Below are positions 44,465 through 52,704 of a stretch of DNA of 64,000 bases, one piece after another. The DNA comes from an uncultured Elusimicrobia bacterium (GTDB taxonomy: Bacteria; Elusimicrobiota; Elusimicrobia; UBA1565; UBA9628). The notes below the pieces were generated by a model, which saw only the letters and a program-made list of their open reading frames with translations, ran no database searches and was not told where the DNA came from. The DNA lies in the NCBI GenBank assembly GCA_903830945.1, contig CAIKVT010000026.1, positions 83,823 to 147,822 of the forward strand, written 5' to 3'. Position numbers and translations under genes: made by a program. How positions within the stretch are numbered: the first letter of the stretch is position 1; each line of letters begins with the position of its first letter.

Positions 44465-44942
44465 GCATGAGAAGGCCGGCACGGAAAGGCGCGCGCACGC
44501 CCGTCTGCCCGTGGTGGAAGGGATGATCGAACCAATCACCGTCCAGTTCGGGCCGGGCGACGGGACCAGCGCCCCGACCGCCGCCACCGGTCAGCCGGCA
44601 ATCCTCACCAATCTCTCCGCGGGGGGGATGTCTTTGCTCATGTTCCTCGAGCCGCCGCATACCCGGAGCCTGGACATGGTGCTCAGTATCCCGGGCCTGG
44701 AGCACGTAGCCATCACGGGCCGGGTCGTGCGCGTCCACCAGAGAGGGCCCACCTACAACGTGGGCATCGCCTTCACGCAGATCAGCAAGAAGCATCAGGA
44801 CCAGATCAGCAAGATGGCCCTGGACCACGGCGATTGCGAGACCCGCATCTCCCTGAAGCTCCTGGAAGTCTGCGTAAAACCCTGCACCTTCCACTCCCTT
44901 TGCGCCAATCCGCAGAAGATGCCCTTCTGGCCGAAGAAATAG
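44445..44942 (+). CDS. PilZ-domain protein, possible cyclic-di-GMP receptor
   Basis: 165 residues. The N-terminal GTERRAHARLPV matches the RxxxR part of the PilZ ligand motif, and LTNLSAGGMSLLMF matches its second part (N/D-x-S-x-x-G). The barrel continues through ITGRVVRVHQRG and YNVGIAFTQIS. The C-terminal 50 residues carry three cysteines. It may sense cyclic-di-GMP and control surface functions. Sits between miaB and miaA, overlapping miaB by 20 bases; TAGGAG upstream of the ATG gives a good ribosome-binding site. Confidence 0.85.
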   Translation: MNQTPHKHEKAGTERRAHARLPVVEGMIEPITVQFGPGDGTSAPTAATGQPAILTNLSAGGMSLLMFLEPPHTRSLDMVLSIPGLEHVAITGRVVRVHQRGPTYNVGIAFTQISKKHQDQISKMALDHGDCETRISLKLLEVCVKPCTFHSLCANPQKMPFWPKK

Positions 44943-45949
44943 CTTCCGCCCGGCTCTCGCCCGTCGTTCTCGTCGGACCGACGGCTTCCGGCAAGACCGA
45001 ACTGGCCCTGGCCCTGGCGCGCGCCCTAGGCGGCGAGGTCGTGTCGGCCGACTCGCGCCAGATCTACCGCGAACTCTGCGCCGGGACGGCCAAGCCCCCG
45101 CGCGACGGCCAGGGCCGCGTAGAGGGCATTGCCTACCATCTCATCGACTGCGTCCCGATCTCCGAGCCATTCGACGCGGGCCGCTTCGCCGAACTGGCCC
45201 GCGCCAAAGTGGCCGAAGTTCAGCGCCAAGGCCGAGTCCCGATCGTCGCCGGCGGCACCGGCCTCTACATCCGAGCCCTGCTGGAAGGACTCTGCGCCCT
45301 ACCTCCCCGCGACGAGGCCCTGCGGCGCCGCCTGGATGAAGAAGCGCGCGCGCAGGGCCGAGACAGCCTCCATAAACGGCTCGCCCGCGTCGACCCTGAA
45401 GCCGCCGCGGCCATCCCTCCCAACAACATCCAGCGCGTGGTGCGCGCGCTGGAAGTCTTTGAACTCACCGGCCGCCCCATCTCCGAACTTTGGCGGGAGG
45501 ATCAACAAACGAGGTGCCGCGCCGACAGGCGCGGCACCCCCGCCGCCGCCCCGCGGGGGGCGGCGGTTCCGTTGGGGGGACGAATCGTCCCTTCCGTTAT
45601 CCTCCGCATCGACTGGCCTCCCGAAATCCTGCGCCGCCGCATCGCCGAGCGCGCCGGACTCATGTGGCCGCGGATGCTTGATGAAGTCCGCATCCTTCTG
45701 CGCCGCTTCAGCGCAGAGGAGCCGGGCTTCCATAGCCTCGGCTACCCGGATGCAATCGCCTGCGCGCAAGACCGGCTCGCCCCTGATGATGGGCTGGCGC
45801 GCTTGGTGAGCTCCACCTGCGCCTACGCCCGGCGCCAGCGAACCTGGTTCCGTCACCAGCTCAACGCCCAGGCCGTGGCGGGAGGCAGCCTGGAAAGCAT
45901 GCTCACGCAAGCGTTGCATCTCATCTTGAGCCACCGCGTTAGCCCATGA
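44900..45949 (+). CDS. miaA: tRNA dimethylallyltransferase
   Basis: About 349 residues from a TTG at 44900; the start is uncertain (another TTG at 44834 overlaps pilZ by 109 bases, and no ATG is in a suitable place). The P-loop VLVGPTASGKTELALALARA, the substrate motif SADSRQIYRELCAGTAKP and the GGTGLYIRALLEG segment identify MiaA, which transfers the dimethylallyl group to A37, the step before MiaB. About residues 205-227 (from this start) are an insertion encoded by a palindromic element. The C-terminal tRNA-binding part (YARRQRTWFRHQ) is intact. Overlaps hflX by 4 bases, as in many genomes where miaA and hflX are linked. Confidence 0.88.
   Translation: MRQSAEDALLAEEIASARLSPVVLVGPTASGKTELALALARALGGEVVSADSRQIYRELCAGTAKPPRDGQGRVEGIAYHLIDCVPISEPFDAGRFAELARAKVAEVQRQGRVPIVAGGTGLYIRALLEGLCALPPRDEALRRRLDEEARAQGRDSLHKRLARVDPEAAAAIPPNNIQRVVRALEVFELTGRPISELWREDQQTRCRADRRGTPAAAPRGAAVPLGGRIVPSVILRIDWPPEILRRRIAERAGLMWPRMLDEVRILLRRFSAEEPGFHSLGYPDAIACAQDRLAPDDGLARLVSSTCAYARRQRTWFRHQLNAQAVAGGSLESMLTQALHLILSHRVSP
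45513..45579. repeat. Double-hairpin palindromic element, copy C, in frame inside miaA
   Basis: A perfect 11-bp stem (45513-45523 with 45528-45538, loop GACA), a perfect 10-bp stem (45543-45552 with 45557-45566), then TTCCGTTGGGGGG. It encodes RADRRGTP, then AAAPRGAAVPLGG, in the same reading frame as the miaB copy (ATPRGAGIPLGG). It lies between the conserved WRED(Q) helix and the ILRIDWP strand, outside the known catalytic motifs. Confidence 0.75.
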
Positions 45950-47211
45950 CAGAAAAAGTCATCCTCGTCGGCGTAGGCTTAAAATCCGAGGCCGCGGTCA
46001 TGGCCGCGAGCCTCTCGGAGCTGCACCGGCTGGTGGAGACCGCGGGCGGCGAGGTGGTGGGTGCGTTATCCCAGACACTCTCGCGCTACCACCCCGGCAC
46101 GCTCATCGGCGCCGGCAAAGTCACGGAAATCGGCGACGAAGTCCGCGCCCGGCATGCCGTGACGGTCGTCTTCGACCGGGAGATCTCACCCGCCCAGCAG
46201 AAGAATCTGGAATCCGCCATCCAAGCCAAGATCGTCGACCGCACGCGCCTCATCCTCGACATCTTCGCCAAGCGCGCCCGCACCAGCGAAGGACGCCTGC
46301 AAGTGGAGCTGGCGCAGCTTTCCTACATGCTGCCGCGCCTCACCGGCGCCTGGCGCGGCTTCTCCCAGCAGGTCGGCGGCATCGGCACGCGCGGGCCAGG
46401 AGAACGCAAACTCGAGTACGAACGGCGCCACATCTCCTACCGCATCTCGCACCTGCGCCGCCAACTCGAAGACATCCGCTCAGCGCGCCTGCTGCGCCGG
46501 GAGCGGCGCCTCGCCGTACCCGTGCCCCAGGTGGCGCTCATCGGCTACACCAACGTGGGCAAGTCCTCTTTGCTCAACGCCTTCACACGAGGAGCGGCCG
46601 GCGTGTATGCCGATGACAAACTCTTCGCCACCCTCGACCCCACGTCGCGGCGCGTGCGCCTGCCCGAGGGATCCTGGGCCGTGATCACTGACACGGTCGG
46701 CTTCATCCGCCGCCTGCCCACCACCCTGATCGCCGCCTTCCGCGCCACTCTGGAGGAGGCCGTCATGGCCGACTGCCTGCTCGTGGTGGCTGATGCCTCC
46801 TCAAGCGAGGCCGAAGCGCAGCAGGCCGCTGTGGCCGAGACCCTGCGCGAATTGGGCGCCGAAGGTCTGCCGCAGGTAGTGCTCTTCAATAAGGTCGACC
46901 TGCTCGACGGCCCAGGACGGCGAGACTTAGAGGGCCGCCATCCGGACGCCGTCTTCGTATCCGCTGCCTCTGGCGAGGGCCTCTGCGCGGCCTTGACCGC
47001 GGTCCAGGACACCCTCTCCAGACGCTGGCTGCTGCGCGAGATCGAGTTGCCGGCAGCCCGGGCCTTCAGCCTGGCGTCCTGGGTCCGACAATCAAGCCAA
47101 GTACTTTCCCAGAACGCGGTCCAAGACCGCATCCGGATGCGTTTGAGGCTGACCCAAGAGAACTGGGAGCGTCTTCAAAAAAAGCTCGCCTCCACAAAGA
47201 GAAACTCCTAG
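45946..47211 (+). CDS. hflX: GTPase HflX
   Basis: 421 residues, full length. N-terminal HflX domain (residues 1-195, with RYHPGTLIGAGKVTEI and VGGIGTRGPGERKLE), G domain with Walker A GYTNVGKSSLLNAF, G3 DTVGFIRRLPTTL and G4 FNKVD, then a short C-terminal domain. HflX binds 50S subunits and splits stalled ribosomes under stress. ATGA overlap with miaA. Confidence 0.95.
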   Translation: MTEKVILVGVGLKSEAAVMAASLSELHRLVETAGGEVVGALSQTLSRYHPGTLIGAGKVTEIGDEVRARHAVTVVFDREISPAQQKNLESAIQAKIVDRTRLILDIFAKRARTSEGRLQVELAQLSYMLPRLTGAWRGFSQQVGGIGTRGPGERKLEYERRHISYRISHLRRQLEDIRSARLLRRERRLAVPVPQVALIGYTNVGKSSLLNAFTRGAAGVYADDKLFATLDPTSRRVRLPEGSWAVITDTVGFIRRLPTTLIAAFRATLEEAVMADCLLVVADASSSEAEAQQAAVAETLRELGAEGLPQVVLFNKVDLLDGPGRRDLEGRHPDAVFVSAASGEGLCAALTAVQDTLSRRWLLREIELPAARAFSLASWVRQSSQVLSQNAVQDRIRMRLRLTQENWERLQKKLASTKRNS

Positions 47212-47231
47212 AAAAGCCGGACTAGTTTTGC

Positions 47232-47237
47232 TACACT
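47232..47237 (+). promoter_or_regulatory. Possible -10 box of plsY
   Basis: TACACT at 47232-47237, 24 bases before the plsY ATG at 47262. The -35 region is weak. Confidence 0.3.
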
Positions 47238-47261
47238 TCTTCGCTCATCGTTGACCGCCCC

Positions 47262-47879
47262 ATGAGAATCGACATCTGGGCCCCAGCCGGACTCGTCGCG
47301 CTCAGCTATCTGGCGGGGGGAATCCCCACCGGCTACCTGGTGGTGCGCCGGCTCATGAACATCGACATCCGCAAACATGGCTCCGGCAATCCTGGCACGG
47401 CCAACGTTTACCGCGTCGCCGGCGCGCAGGCCGGCGCCGTCACTCTACTCGTCGACGCGCTCAAGGGTTTCATACCGGCGCTCATCGCGCACCGCCTCTA
47501 TCCGGACCAGCCCTGGTTCGTCGTCCTCTGCGGCGCCGCGGCCATCATCGGACACGACTGGACCGTGTTCCTGGGGTTCAAGGGCGGCAAGGGAGTGGCC
47601 ACCTCGGCGGGCGTCTTCGCCGCGCTGACCCCGCAACCCATGGCCCTGGCGCTCATGTCCTTCCTCGGCGGGATGTGGGGCAGCGGGCACATCTCTATGG
47701 GCTCGCTCTGCGCCGCCGCGGTCTTGCCTGTGCTCTGCCTTCTGCTCGGCGCACCCCATTCCTACACCGTCGCGGCGCTGGCCGCCTCCCTGCTCATCGT
47801 CTATAAGCACATCCCGAACATCAAGCGCCTGCGCCAAGAGCACGGTCTCGCCTTCCGTGCCGAGGACAAGCGGAGCTGA
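47262..47879 (+). CDS. plsY: Acyl-phosphate:glycerol-3-phosphate acyltransferase
   Basis: 205 residues, polytopic (about five to seven helices). GIPTGYLVVRR, then KHGSGNPGTANVYR and GHDWTVFLGFKGGKGVATS are the three conserved PlsY motifs for glycerol-phosphate and acyl-phosphate binding. Makes lysophosphatidic acid in the inner membrane, the first step of phospholipid synthesis. Starts a run of small genes extending to the MerR-type regulator. Confidence 0.95.
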   Translation: MRIDIWAPAGLVALSYLAGGIPTGYLVVRRLMNIDIRKHGSGNPGTANVYRVAGAQAGAVTLLVDALKGFIPALIAHRLYPDQPWFVVLCGAAAIIGHDWTVFLGFKGGKGVATSAGVFAALTPQPMALALMSFLGGMWGSGHISMGSLCAAAVLPVLCLLLGAPHSYTVAALAASLLIVYKHIPNIKRLRQEHGLAFRAEDKRS

Positions 47880-47884
47880 GCCCC

Positions 47885-48508
47885 ATGGCCAAAAACGAAA
47901 GCGGCGGCTCCCAAGGCCCGGCGCAGCCCTCCGTGGAAAAAGAAGTCCACATCTACTCCTTGGCCACGACGGCCACCGAATGCATAATCTTCCTGGAAGA
48001 GCTCTCCGGCAACCGCCTCCTGCCGATCTGGATCGGCATCACCGAAGGTCAAGCCATCGCCATCCGCTTCTCCGGCATCGTCTTGCCCAGGCCCCTGACT
48101 CACGATCTGCTTTTAGGAACCATCACGCAACTGGGCTATACGGCACAGAAGGTGGTGGTCTGCGACATAAAGGACAACACCTTCTATGCCCGCATCCGCG
48201 TAATCAAGGACGGTCAAACCGTGGACCTCGACAGCCGGCCCTCCGACGCCATCGCCGTGGCCGTGCGCGCCGGCTGCCCGATCTATGTAGAGGAGAAGGT
48301 CTTTGCCAACTGTCAGACTCTGAGCAAGCCGATCACCGAGGACGAAGTCGGCAAATTCAAGGCCGACCTCAAGAACCTCAAGCCCGAGGACATCTTCAAG
48401 GACCTCAAAAAGAACGTCAAGCCAAAAAAGAAACCAGCCCAGGAAAAAGAGGCTCCCGGGCCCGGGGCCGAAGGCCCCGAGCCAGAAGGAGAAAACAACG
48501 ATGAATAG
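47885..48508 (+). CDS. Bifunctional nuclease family protein (DUF151)
   Basis: 207 residues. Residues about 18-150 are a DUF151/BFN domain: LPIWIGITEGQAIAIRF, then RPLTHDLLLGTI and RPSDAIAVAVRAGCPIYV are characteristic. The rest is a Lys/Glu/Pro-rich tail. Plant and bacterial members have reported DNase/RNase activity; many are poorly characterised. The stop overlaps the HU gene by 8 bases. Confidence 0.88.
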   Translation: MAKNESGGSQGPAQPSVEKEVHIYSLATTATECIIFLEELSGNRLLPIWIGITEGQAIAIRFSGIVLPRPLTHDLLLGTITQLGYTAQKVVVCDIKDNTFYARIRVIKDGQTVDLDSRPSDAIAVAVRAGCPIYVEEKVFANCQTLSKPITEDEVGKFKADLKNLKPEDIFKDLKKNVKPKKKPAQEKEAPGPGAEGPEPEGENNDE

Positions 48509-48764
48509 ACTAGACATCATCAAAGCCGTAGCCAAAGTGCTGACCACGAAAGGGGAAGCCGCCCGAGCCGTGGAGACGACGTTCGAGACCATCCGCGCGG
48601 CCCTCGGCCGCGAGGAAAAGGTGGTGATCTCCAACTTCGGAACCTTCCGCGTCAAGCACCGCCAGCAGCGCCAAGGGCGCAACCCCAAGACCGGACAGCA
48701 GGTGACGGTGCCGCCGCGCAAGGGCGTGCGCTTCAAGGCGTCGAAGAACCTCCTGCAGCCGTGA
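48501..48764 (+). CDS. HU/IHF-family nucleoid protein
   Basis: 87 residues, full length. Helices IIKAVAKVLTTKGEAARAVETTF, then VVISNFGTFRVKHR and the DNA-binding arm GRNPKTGQQVTVPPRKGVRFK with the intercalating proline are clear. Binds and bends DNA; a histone-like role in nucleoid packaging. Followed by a GTGA overlap with the MerR-type gene. Confidence 0.92.
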   Translation: MNRLDIIKAVAKVLTTKGEAARAVETTFETIRAALGREEKVVISNFGTFRVKHRQQRQGRNPKTGQQVTVPPRKGVRFKASKNLLQP

Positions 48765-49129
48765 ACCCGGGGACGCCCCTCATCCCGGACCAGGACTTCT
48801 TCACCATGGGCGAAGCGTGCCGCATCGCCCAGGTAGCTTCATACACCCTGCGCTACTGGGAATCGCGACTGGGCTGGCCCCGGCCGGCCCGCAGGCCCAG
48901 CGGCCACCGCCGCTACGGCCGCGCCGATCTAGATACCATCTTCGAGATCAAGCGCCTGCTCGTCGGCCGCCGCATGACCATGGCTGGAACGCGCAAGGCC
49001 CTCCTGGAGAGACTCCGAGGCATCAGAGGCGCAGATGCCGGAGAGCCCGCGGCCGCTCCGGCCGCGATGCAGCTGCTGCGCGAGGTCCGGACCGAACTGC
49101 GGGAACTAGCGTCGGAGCTTGCGAAGTGA
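48761..49129 (+). CDS. MerR-family transcriptional regulator
   Basis: 122 residues from GTG at 48761, which overlaps the HU stop. The winged-helix N-terminus (FTMGEACRIAQVASYTLRYWE, then RPSGHRRYGRADLDTIFEIKRL) is the MerR DNA-binding motif, and the C-terminal coil (about 75-120) dimerises. No ligand-binding cysteines. This HU-MerR pairing is common in deltaproteobacteria-like genomes, where the regulator probably acts on neighbouring genes. Confidence 0.88.
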   Translation: MNPGTPLIPDQDFFTMGEACRIAQVASYTLRYWESRLGWPRPARRPSGHRRYGRADLDTIFEIKRLLVGRRMTMAGTRKALLERLRGIRGADAGEPAAAPAAMQLLREVRTELRELASELAK

Positions 49130-49172
49130 TAGGATTTATACCGTCGCCAGGGGTTGACAAGACGCTCTCGGC

Positions 49173-49247
49173 CGGGGACTGGCTCAATGGTAGAGCGTTC
49201 GCTTGGGGTGCGAAAGGTTCCGGGTTCGATTCCCGGGTCCCCGACCA
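49173..49247 (+). tRNA. tRNA-Pro(GGG), CCA encoded
   Basis: A 75-base cloverleaf: acceptor CGGGGAC/GTCCCCG, D stem GCTC/GAGC, anticodon stem TTCGC/GCGAA with loop TTGGGGT (anticodon GGG), T arm CCGGG-TTCGATT-CCCGG, discriminator A and encoded CCA. Lies 43 bases after the MerR-type gene. Confidence 0.9.
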
Positions 49248-49298
49248 AGGGTGTCTTGTCGGCCTATGTCATTCTTTCTTAATATATAAGCGTTAAGA

Positions 49299-49371
<73 letters not shown>

Positions 49372-49439
49372 AGTTTTATTCGCGCAGCGCTGGGCCGATA
49401 GGCTCGGCCTGCATACCGTAGAGGTCCGGGGAGCTGGTC

Positions 49440-50474
49440 ATGGCAAACGAAGCACCGAGCACTGACACCGTCAGCCAGTACTTCAAGGGCATCCAGAAAC
49501 TGGCCCCAATAGACCGCGAAGAGGTCCACAAGCTCTGGAAGAAGGCCAAGCGGGGCGACCGCCAGGCCAAGCTGCGCATCATGGAGACCAATCTGCGCCT
49601 CGTGGTGCCCATCGCCCGGAAGTACCATCGGCAGGGCATCGAATTCATGGACTTGATCGAGGAGGGCAACCTGGGCCTGATGCATTCCATCGACAAGTTC
49701 GAGCCGAAGAAAGGCTACCGGTTCTCCACCTACGCCTCCTATTGGATCGAGCAGTCCATCCGCCGCGCTGTCGAAGAGCAGTCCAAGACCATCCGCATCC
49801 CGCCGCATGCATGGGAAGCTCTGCGCAAATGGCTCAAGATGTGGGAAAAGCTCCACGCCAAGCTGGGCCGCGACCCGTCCTTGGCCGAGATGGCGCGCAC
49901 CATGCACTGGACGGCCCGCCAGGTCCGCGGAGTCCTCGACGCCGCGGAGGCGGCGCGCGGCATAGGCTCCTTGGAAGCGCCGGTGGATTCCGAGGACAAC
50001 AACATCACTGTCGAGGACATGCTCCCCGAAAACGACAACCAGTCCCCGGAGAACCTCATATCGGTCCTCAAGCTCCACGACGAACTCAACCAAGCCATGC
50101 AGGAGATCGGCGACCGCGAGCGGATGATCCTCGAGTTCCGCCATGGCCTCACGGGCCAGGCGCCGATGACGCTCGAGGATGTGGGCAAGCGCCTAAAGCT
50201 CTCACGCGAGCGCATCCGCCAAATCGAAGAGCGCGCCCTGCTGCGCCTGCGCCGCGTGTCCAACCGCATGGGCCTCATCGATGTGGGCGAAAGCCGCTCC
50301 GCGGCCACGCCCAACCTGCAGCCCGGCTGGTTTGCCCCGAAGGTGAGGACCGACATCCTCGGCCAGACCATCCCCAAAGGCCGCACCACCGCGCCCACGG
50401 CGCCGCACGCCGTCCGCCGCGCCCCCCGCAACCTCATCCTCAACCGCGCCGCGGCCAAGGGCAAGGAGAAATGA
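49440..50474 (+). CDS. Sigma-70 family RNA polymerase sigma factor (group 1/2)
   Basis: 344 residues. Regions 1.2-2.4 at about 10-115 (LRLVVPIARKYHRQGIEFMD, YRFSTYASYWIEQSIRRAV), region 3 (RDPSLAEMARTMHWTARQV), region 4 (LEDVGKRLKLSRERIRQIEE) with an intact helix-turn-helix. This is RpoD/RpoS-like rather than ECF or sigma-54. There is no long acidic region 1.1, so it is probably a secondary or RpoS-type factor. About 75 residues after region 4 are Pro/Arg/Ala-rich with no known counterpart. GGGAG 7 bases before the ATG. ATGA overlap with apt. Confidence 0.92.
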   Translation: MANEAPSTDTVSQYFKGIQKLAPIDREEVHKLWKKAKRGDRQAKLRIMETNLRLVVPIARKYHRQGIEFMDLIEEGNLGLMHSIDKFEPKKGYRFSTYASYWIEQSIRRAVEEQSKTIRIPPHAWEALRKWLKMWEKLHAKLGRDPSLAEMARTMHWTARQVRGVLDAAEAARGIGSLEAPVDSEDNNITVEDMLPENDNQSPENLISVLKLHDELNQAMQEIGDRERMILEFRHGLTGQAPMTLEDVGKRLKLSRERIRQIEERALLRLRRVSNRMGLIDVGESRSAATPNLQPGWFAPKVRTDILGQTIPKGRTTAPTAPHAVRRAPRNLILNRAAAKGKEK

Positions 50475-51001
50475 TGCCCGCGACTTCTCTTGACCCGGCC
50501 GCGTTCATCAAGGACGTACCGGATTTCCCCAAGAAGGGGATCGTATTCAAGGACATCACGCCCCTGCTGGGCAACCCGGCCGCCTTCACCGCGGCCATTG
50601 ACCGGATGGCGGAGCCGTTTAAGGACGCGGGCATAAGCTATGTGGCCGGCATCGAGTCGCGTGGTTTTTTGTTGGCCGCGCCTCTGGCCTGCCTCCTGAA
50701 AGCCGGCCTGGTCCCCATCCGCAAGAAGGGCAAACTCCCGCGCAAAACCAAGTCCGCCTCCTACGCCCTGGAGTACGGCCAGGACTGCATCGAAGCACAC
50801 GAAGACGCCTTTCCGGCCGGGGCCAAGGTCCTGCTGGTCGACGACGTGCTGGCCACGGGCGGCACGGCCAAAGCGGCCTGCGAGCTCATCGAGGCCATCG
50901 GCGGCCAGGTGGTCGGCGTCTCTTTGCTCATCGAGCTTGACTTTTTGAACGGCCGCGCTAATCTGGCGGGGCGAGACGTAAGGGCCCTGGTCAAGTACTG
51001 A
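50471..51001 (+). CDS. apt: Adenine phosphoribosyltransferase
   Basis: 176 residues from the ATG at 50471 (the next codon, at 50474, is also ATG); the overlap with the sigma-factor stop and an upstream AAGGAGA support it. FIKDVPDFPKKGIVFKDITP, then YVAGIESRGFLLAAPLA and the PRPP motif VLLVDDVLATGGTAKA are intact. Converts adenine and PRPP to AMP in purine salvage. Confidence 0.95.
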   Translation: MMPATSLDPAAFIKDVPDFPKKGIVFKDITPLLGNPAAFTAAIDRMAEPFKDAGISYVAGIESRGFLLAAPLACLLKAGLVPIRKKGKLPRKTKSASYALEYGQDCIEAHEDAFPAGAKVLLVDDVLATGGTAKAACELIEAIGGQVVGVSLLIELDFLNGRANLAGRDVRALVKY

Positions 51002-51028
51002 CAGCCAGAGGAAGAACCCGCTAGCGCT

Positions 51029-51577
51029 ATGGACTTCCCAAGCGTGCTCGACCGCCTGCTCGAATCATTCTCCCAGGAGGGCATCCGCTGGGCCTTGACC
51101 GGCGGCTTCGCCATGGGGACGCTGGGCGCCGCGCGCGCCACGGCGGACCTGGACTTCCTCGTGCATCGCGACGACATGCCGCGCGTCCACGCCCGCCTCG
51201 AATGCCTGGGGTATCGCCGGATACACCACAGCGAGAACGTCTCGCAGTACGACCACCCCGAGGCCGCCTGGGGCTCCCTGGATTTCATACACGCCTTCCG
51301 GCCGCTGGCCCTGGAAATGCTTGGCCGCGCGCTCGACAAACCGCGGCTTGAAGGCCGCCGCATGCTGCGGGTCTTGAGGCCGGAGGACGTCATCGGGATG
51401 AAGGTCCAGGCCATGGCCAACAATCCAGCCCGGCGGCTGCGCGAGTTGGCCGACATCGAATCGCTGATCGAGGCGAACCGTGACGGCCTGGACTGGGACC
51501 TTATGAAGATATATTTCAATCTCTTCGGTCTGCAAGTCTCGTATGAGGACTTGAAGGAGCGCTTTGGACATGCCTAA
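51029..51577 (+). CDS. Nucleotidyltransferase-superfamily protein (AbiEii/MNT-like)
   Basis: 182 residues. WALTGGFAMGTLGAARATADLDFLVHRDD holds the GG-x-A and D-x-D-F elements of minimal nucleotidyltransferases, and VIGMKVQAMANNPARRLRELADIESLIE is the helical part found in AbiEii-type antitoxin/toxin pairs and in DUF6036-like proteins. It is followed at an 8-base overlap by a 62-residue partner, an arrangement typical of toxin-antitoxin or nucleotidyltransferase/substrate-binding pairs. Function inferred only. Confidence 0.7.
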   Translation: MDFPSVLDRLLESFSQEGIRWALTGGFAMGTLGAARATADLDFLVHRDDMPRVHARLECLGYRRIHHSENVSQYDHPEAAWGSLDFIHAFRPLALEMLGRALDKPRLEGRRMLRVLRPEDVIGMKVQAMANNPARRLRELADIESLIEANRDGLDWDLMKIYFNLFGLQVSYEDLKERFGHA

Positions 51578-51758
51578 CCAGGAAAACGCTCAAGAATCGT
51601 CGGCCCTGCGCCGAGACTTCGAAGCGATGCGCAGGAATACCGCCTCCCGCGCCCCGAAAAATGTAGACGAGTTTATCGCTTTCCTTGCTTTCGCCGGGTC
51701 ATTCGGAGCATCAGCCGTGCGGCACCGGCCCATAGATGCTGGCCGATGCAGGATCTAG
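51570..51758 (+). CDS. Small partner of the nucleotidyltransferase-like protein
   Basis: 62 residues from the ATG at 51570 (AAGGAG 10 bases upstream; a TTG at 51564 is an alternative). The helical core NVDEFIAFLAFAGSFG followed by a short Arg/Pro-rich end resembles the small proteins often encoded after this nucleotidyltransferase type. No domain database match can be claimed. Confidence 0.55.
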   Translation: MPNQENAQESSALRRDFEAMRRNTASRAPKNVDEFIAFLAFAGSFGASAVRHRPIDAGRCRI

Positions 51759-51792
51759 GGCCTCGAATTCTTTGTAGAATACGTGAGTTTTC

Positions 51793-51864
51793 GCCCCGAT
51801 AGCTCAATGGATAGAGCTAGCGCGTCCTAAGCGTTAGATGGGGGTTCGATTCCCTCTCGGGGCA
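51793..51864 (+). tRNA. tRNA-Arg(CCT)
   Basis: A 72-base cloverleaf: acceptor GCCCCGA/TCGGGGC, D stem GCTC/GAGC, anticodon stem AGCGC/GCGTT with loop GTCCTAA (anticodon CCT), T arm GGGGG-TTCGATT-CCCTC, discriminator A; CCA not encoded. A TAGAAT near 51773 may be its -10 box. Confidence 0.88.
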
Positions 51865-51889
51865 TTTTTGATGATCAGAGGTTAAAAAC

Positions 51890-52558
51890 ATGAGCAAACA
51901 GTGGGTCAGGGCGCAGGTCAAGAAGAACGAGCTCCAGGACACGGTGGACCGCGGCCTGCGCTGGGCGATGGAGAACCGTCAGACCGCGGGTATCGGCGCG
52001 GGGGCGATCGCGCTGGTACTCCTGTTAGCTGGACTTTTCCTTTATAGTCATCACTCCAGGCAGACCGCGGCCTGGGATGACTTGTCCCTGGCCAATGGTC
52101 TGGCCTACTCCGGCCAAACGGACGCGGCGCTCAAGAAGGTCGATGAGATCACCGCCGCCTACTCAGGGACCTCGGCCGCGGGCTACAGCCTGCTCTTTGC
52201 AGGGGATATGCTTTTCCATAAAGACCGCTTCGCGGATAGCGAGAAGTACTACAAGCAGCTGGTGGACCGCGGCCAGCCGCAGGTCCTGCTACCTTTAGCC
52301 TTGGGCGGCCTGGCCTTGGCCCAGGAGACGGGGGGGCAATGCGCGGAAGCAGTGAAGACCGGAGAGCGGTTCCTGGGCACCTATCCGGAGCATTTCCTGG
52401 CGGCCCAAGTGCACGCCTCATTAGCCCGTTGCGAAATGACATTAGGACAAAGAGATACCGCTAAGGCGACATTACAGAAGATCGCCCTGCAGTACCCGGA
52501 GACCTCCTGGGCGACCTGGGCCCAGGAGCAGTTGAAGGCCCTGGGAGGGGGGGTGTAG
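51890..52558 (+). CDS. Membrane-anchored TPR protein, YfgM-like
   Basis: 222 residues. Cytoplasmic N-terminus of about 30 residues, one helix (IGAGAIALVLLLAGLFLY, about 36-55), then TPR-like helical repeats (AWDDLSLANGLAYSGQTDAA, AAGYSLLFAGDMLF, AAQVHASLARCEMTLGQ) in the periplasm. Same plan as YfgM, a periplasmic chaperone partner of the Sec translocon and of outer-membrane protein biogenesis. AGAGG 8 bases before the ATG. Next to two porin-like genes, which fits an envelope role. Confidence 0.75.
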   Translation: MSKQWVRAQVKKNELQDTVDRGLRWAMENRQTAGIGAGAIALVLLLAGLFLYSHHSRQTAAWDDLSLANGLAYSGQTDAALKKVDEITAAYSGTSAAGYSLLFAGDMLFHKDRFADSEKYYKQLVDRGQPQVLLPLALGGLALAQETGGQCAEAVKTGERFLGTYPEHFLAAQVHASLARCEMTLGQRDTAKATLQKIALQYPETSWATWAQEQLKALGGGV

Positions 52559-52586
52559 AAATGGCACGCCCTGGCAGATTTAGCTA

Positions 52587-52616
52587 TTGACAGGAATTCT
52601 TAGGCTTTGTTAGAAT
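52587..52616 (+). promoter_or_regulatory. Strong promoter of the major porin gene
   Basis: TTGACA at 52587-52592, an 18-bp spacer and TAGAAT at 52611-52616. The predicted leader is about 165 bases, unusually long for this window. Confidence 0.75.
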
Positions 52617-52704
52617 CCTTTCGCTTGTGATTAGGGAGACTCGGCCCTCAAAGGTCGAGGCCGCGGCCAGAAGCCTACGGCACGCTCCTGAAGAAGGGAA
52701 AAAC

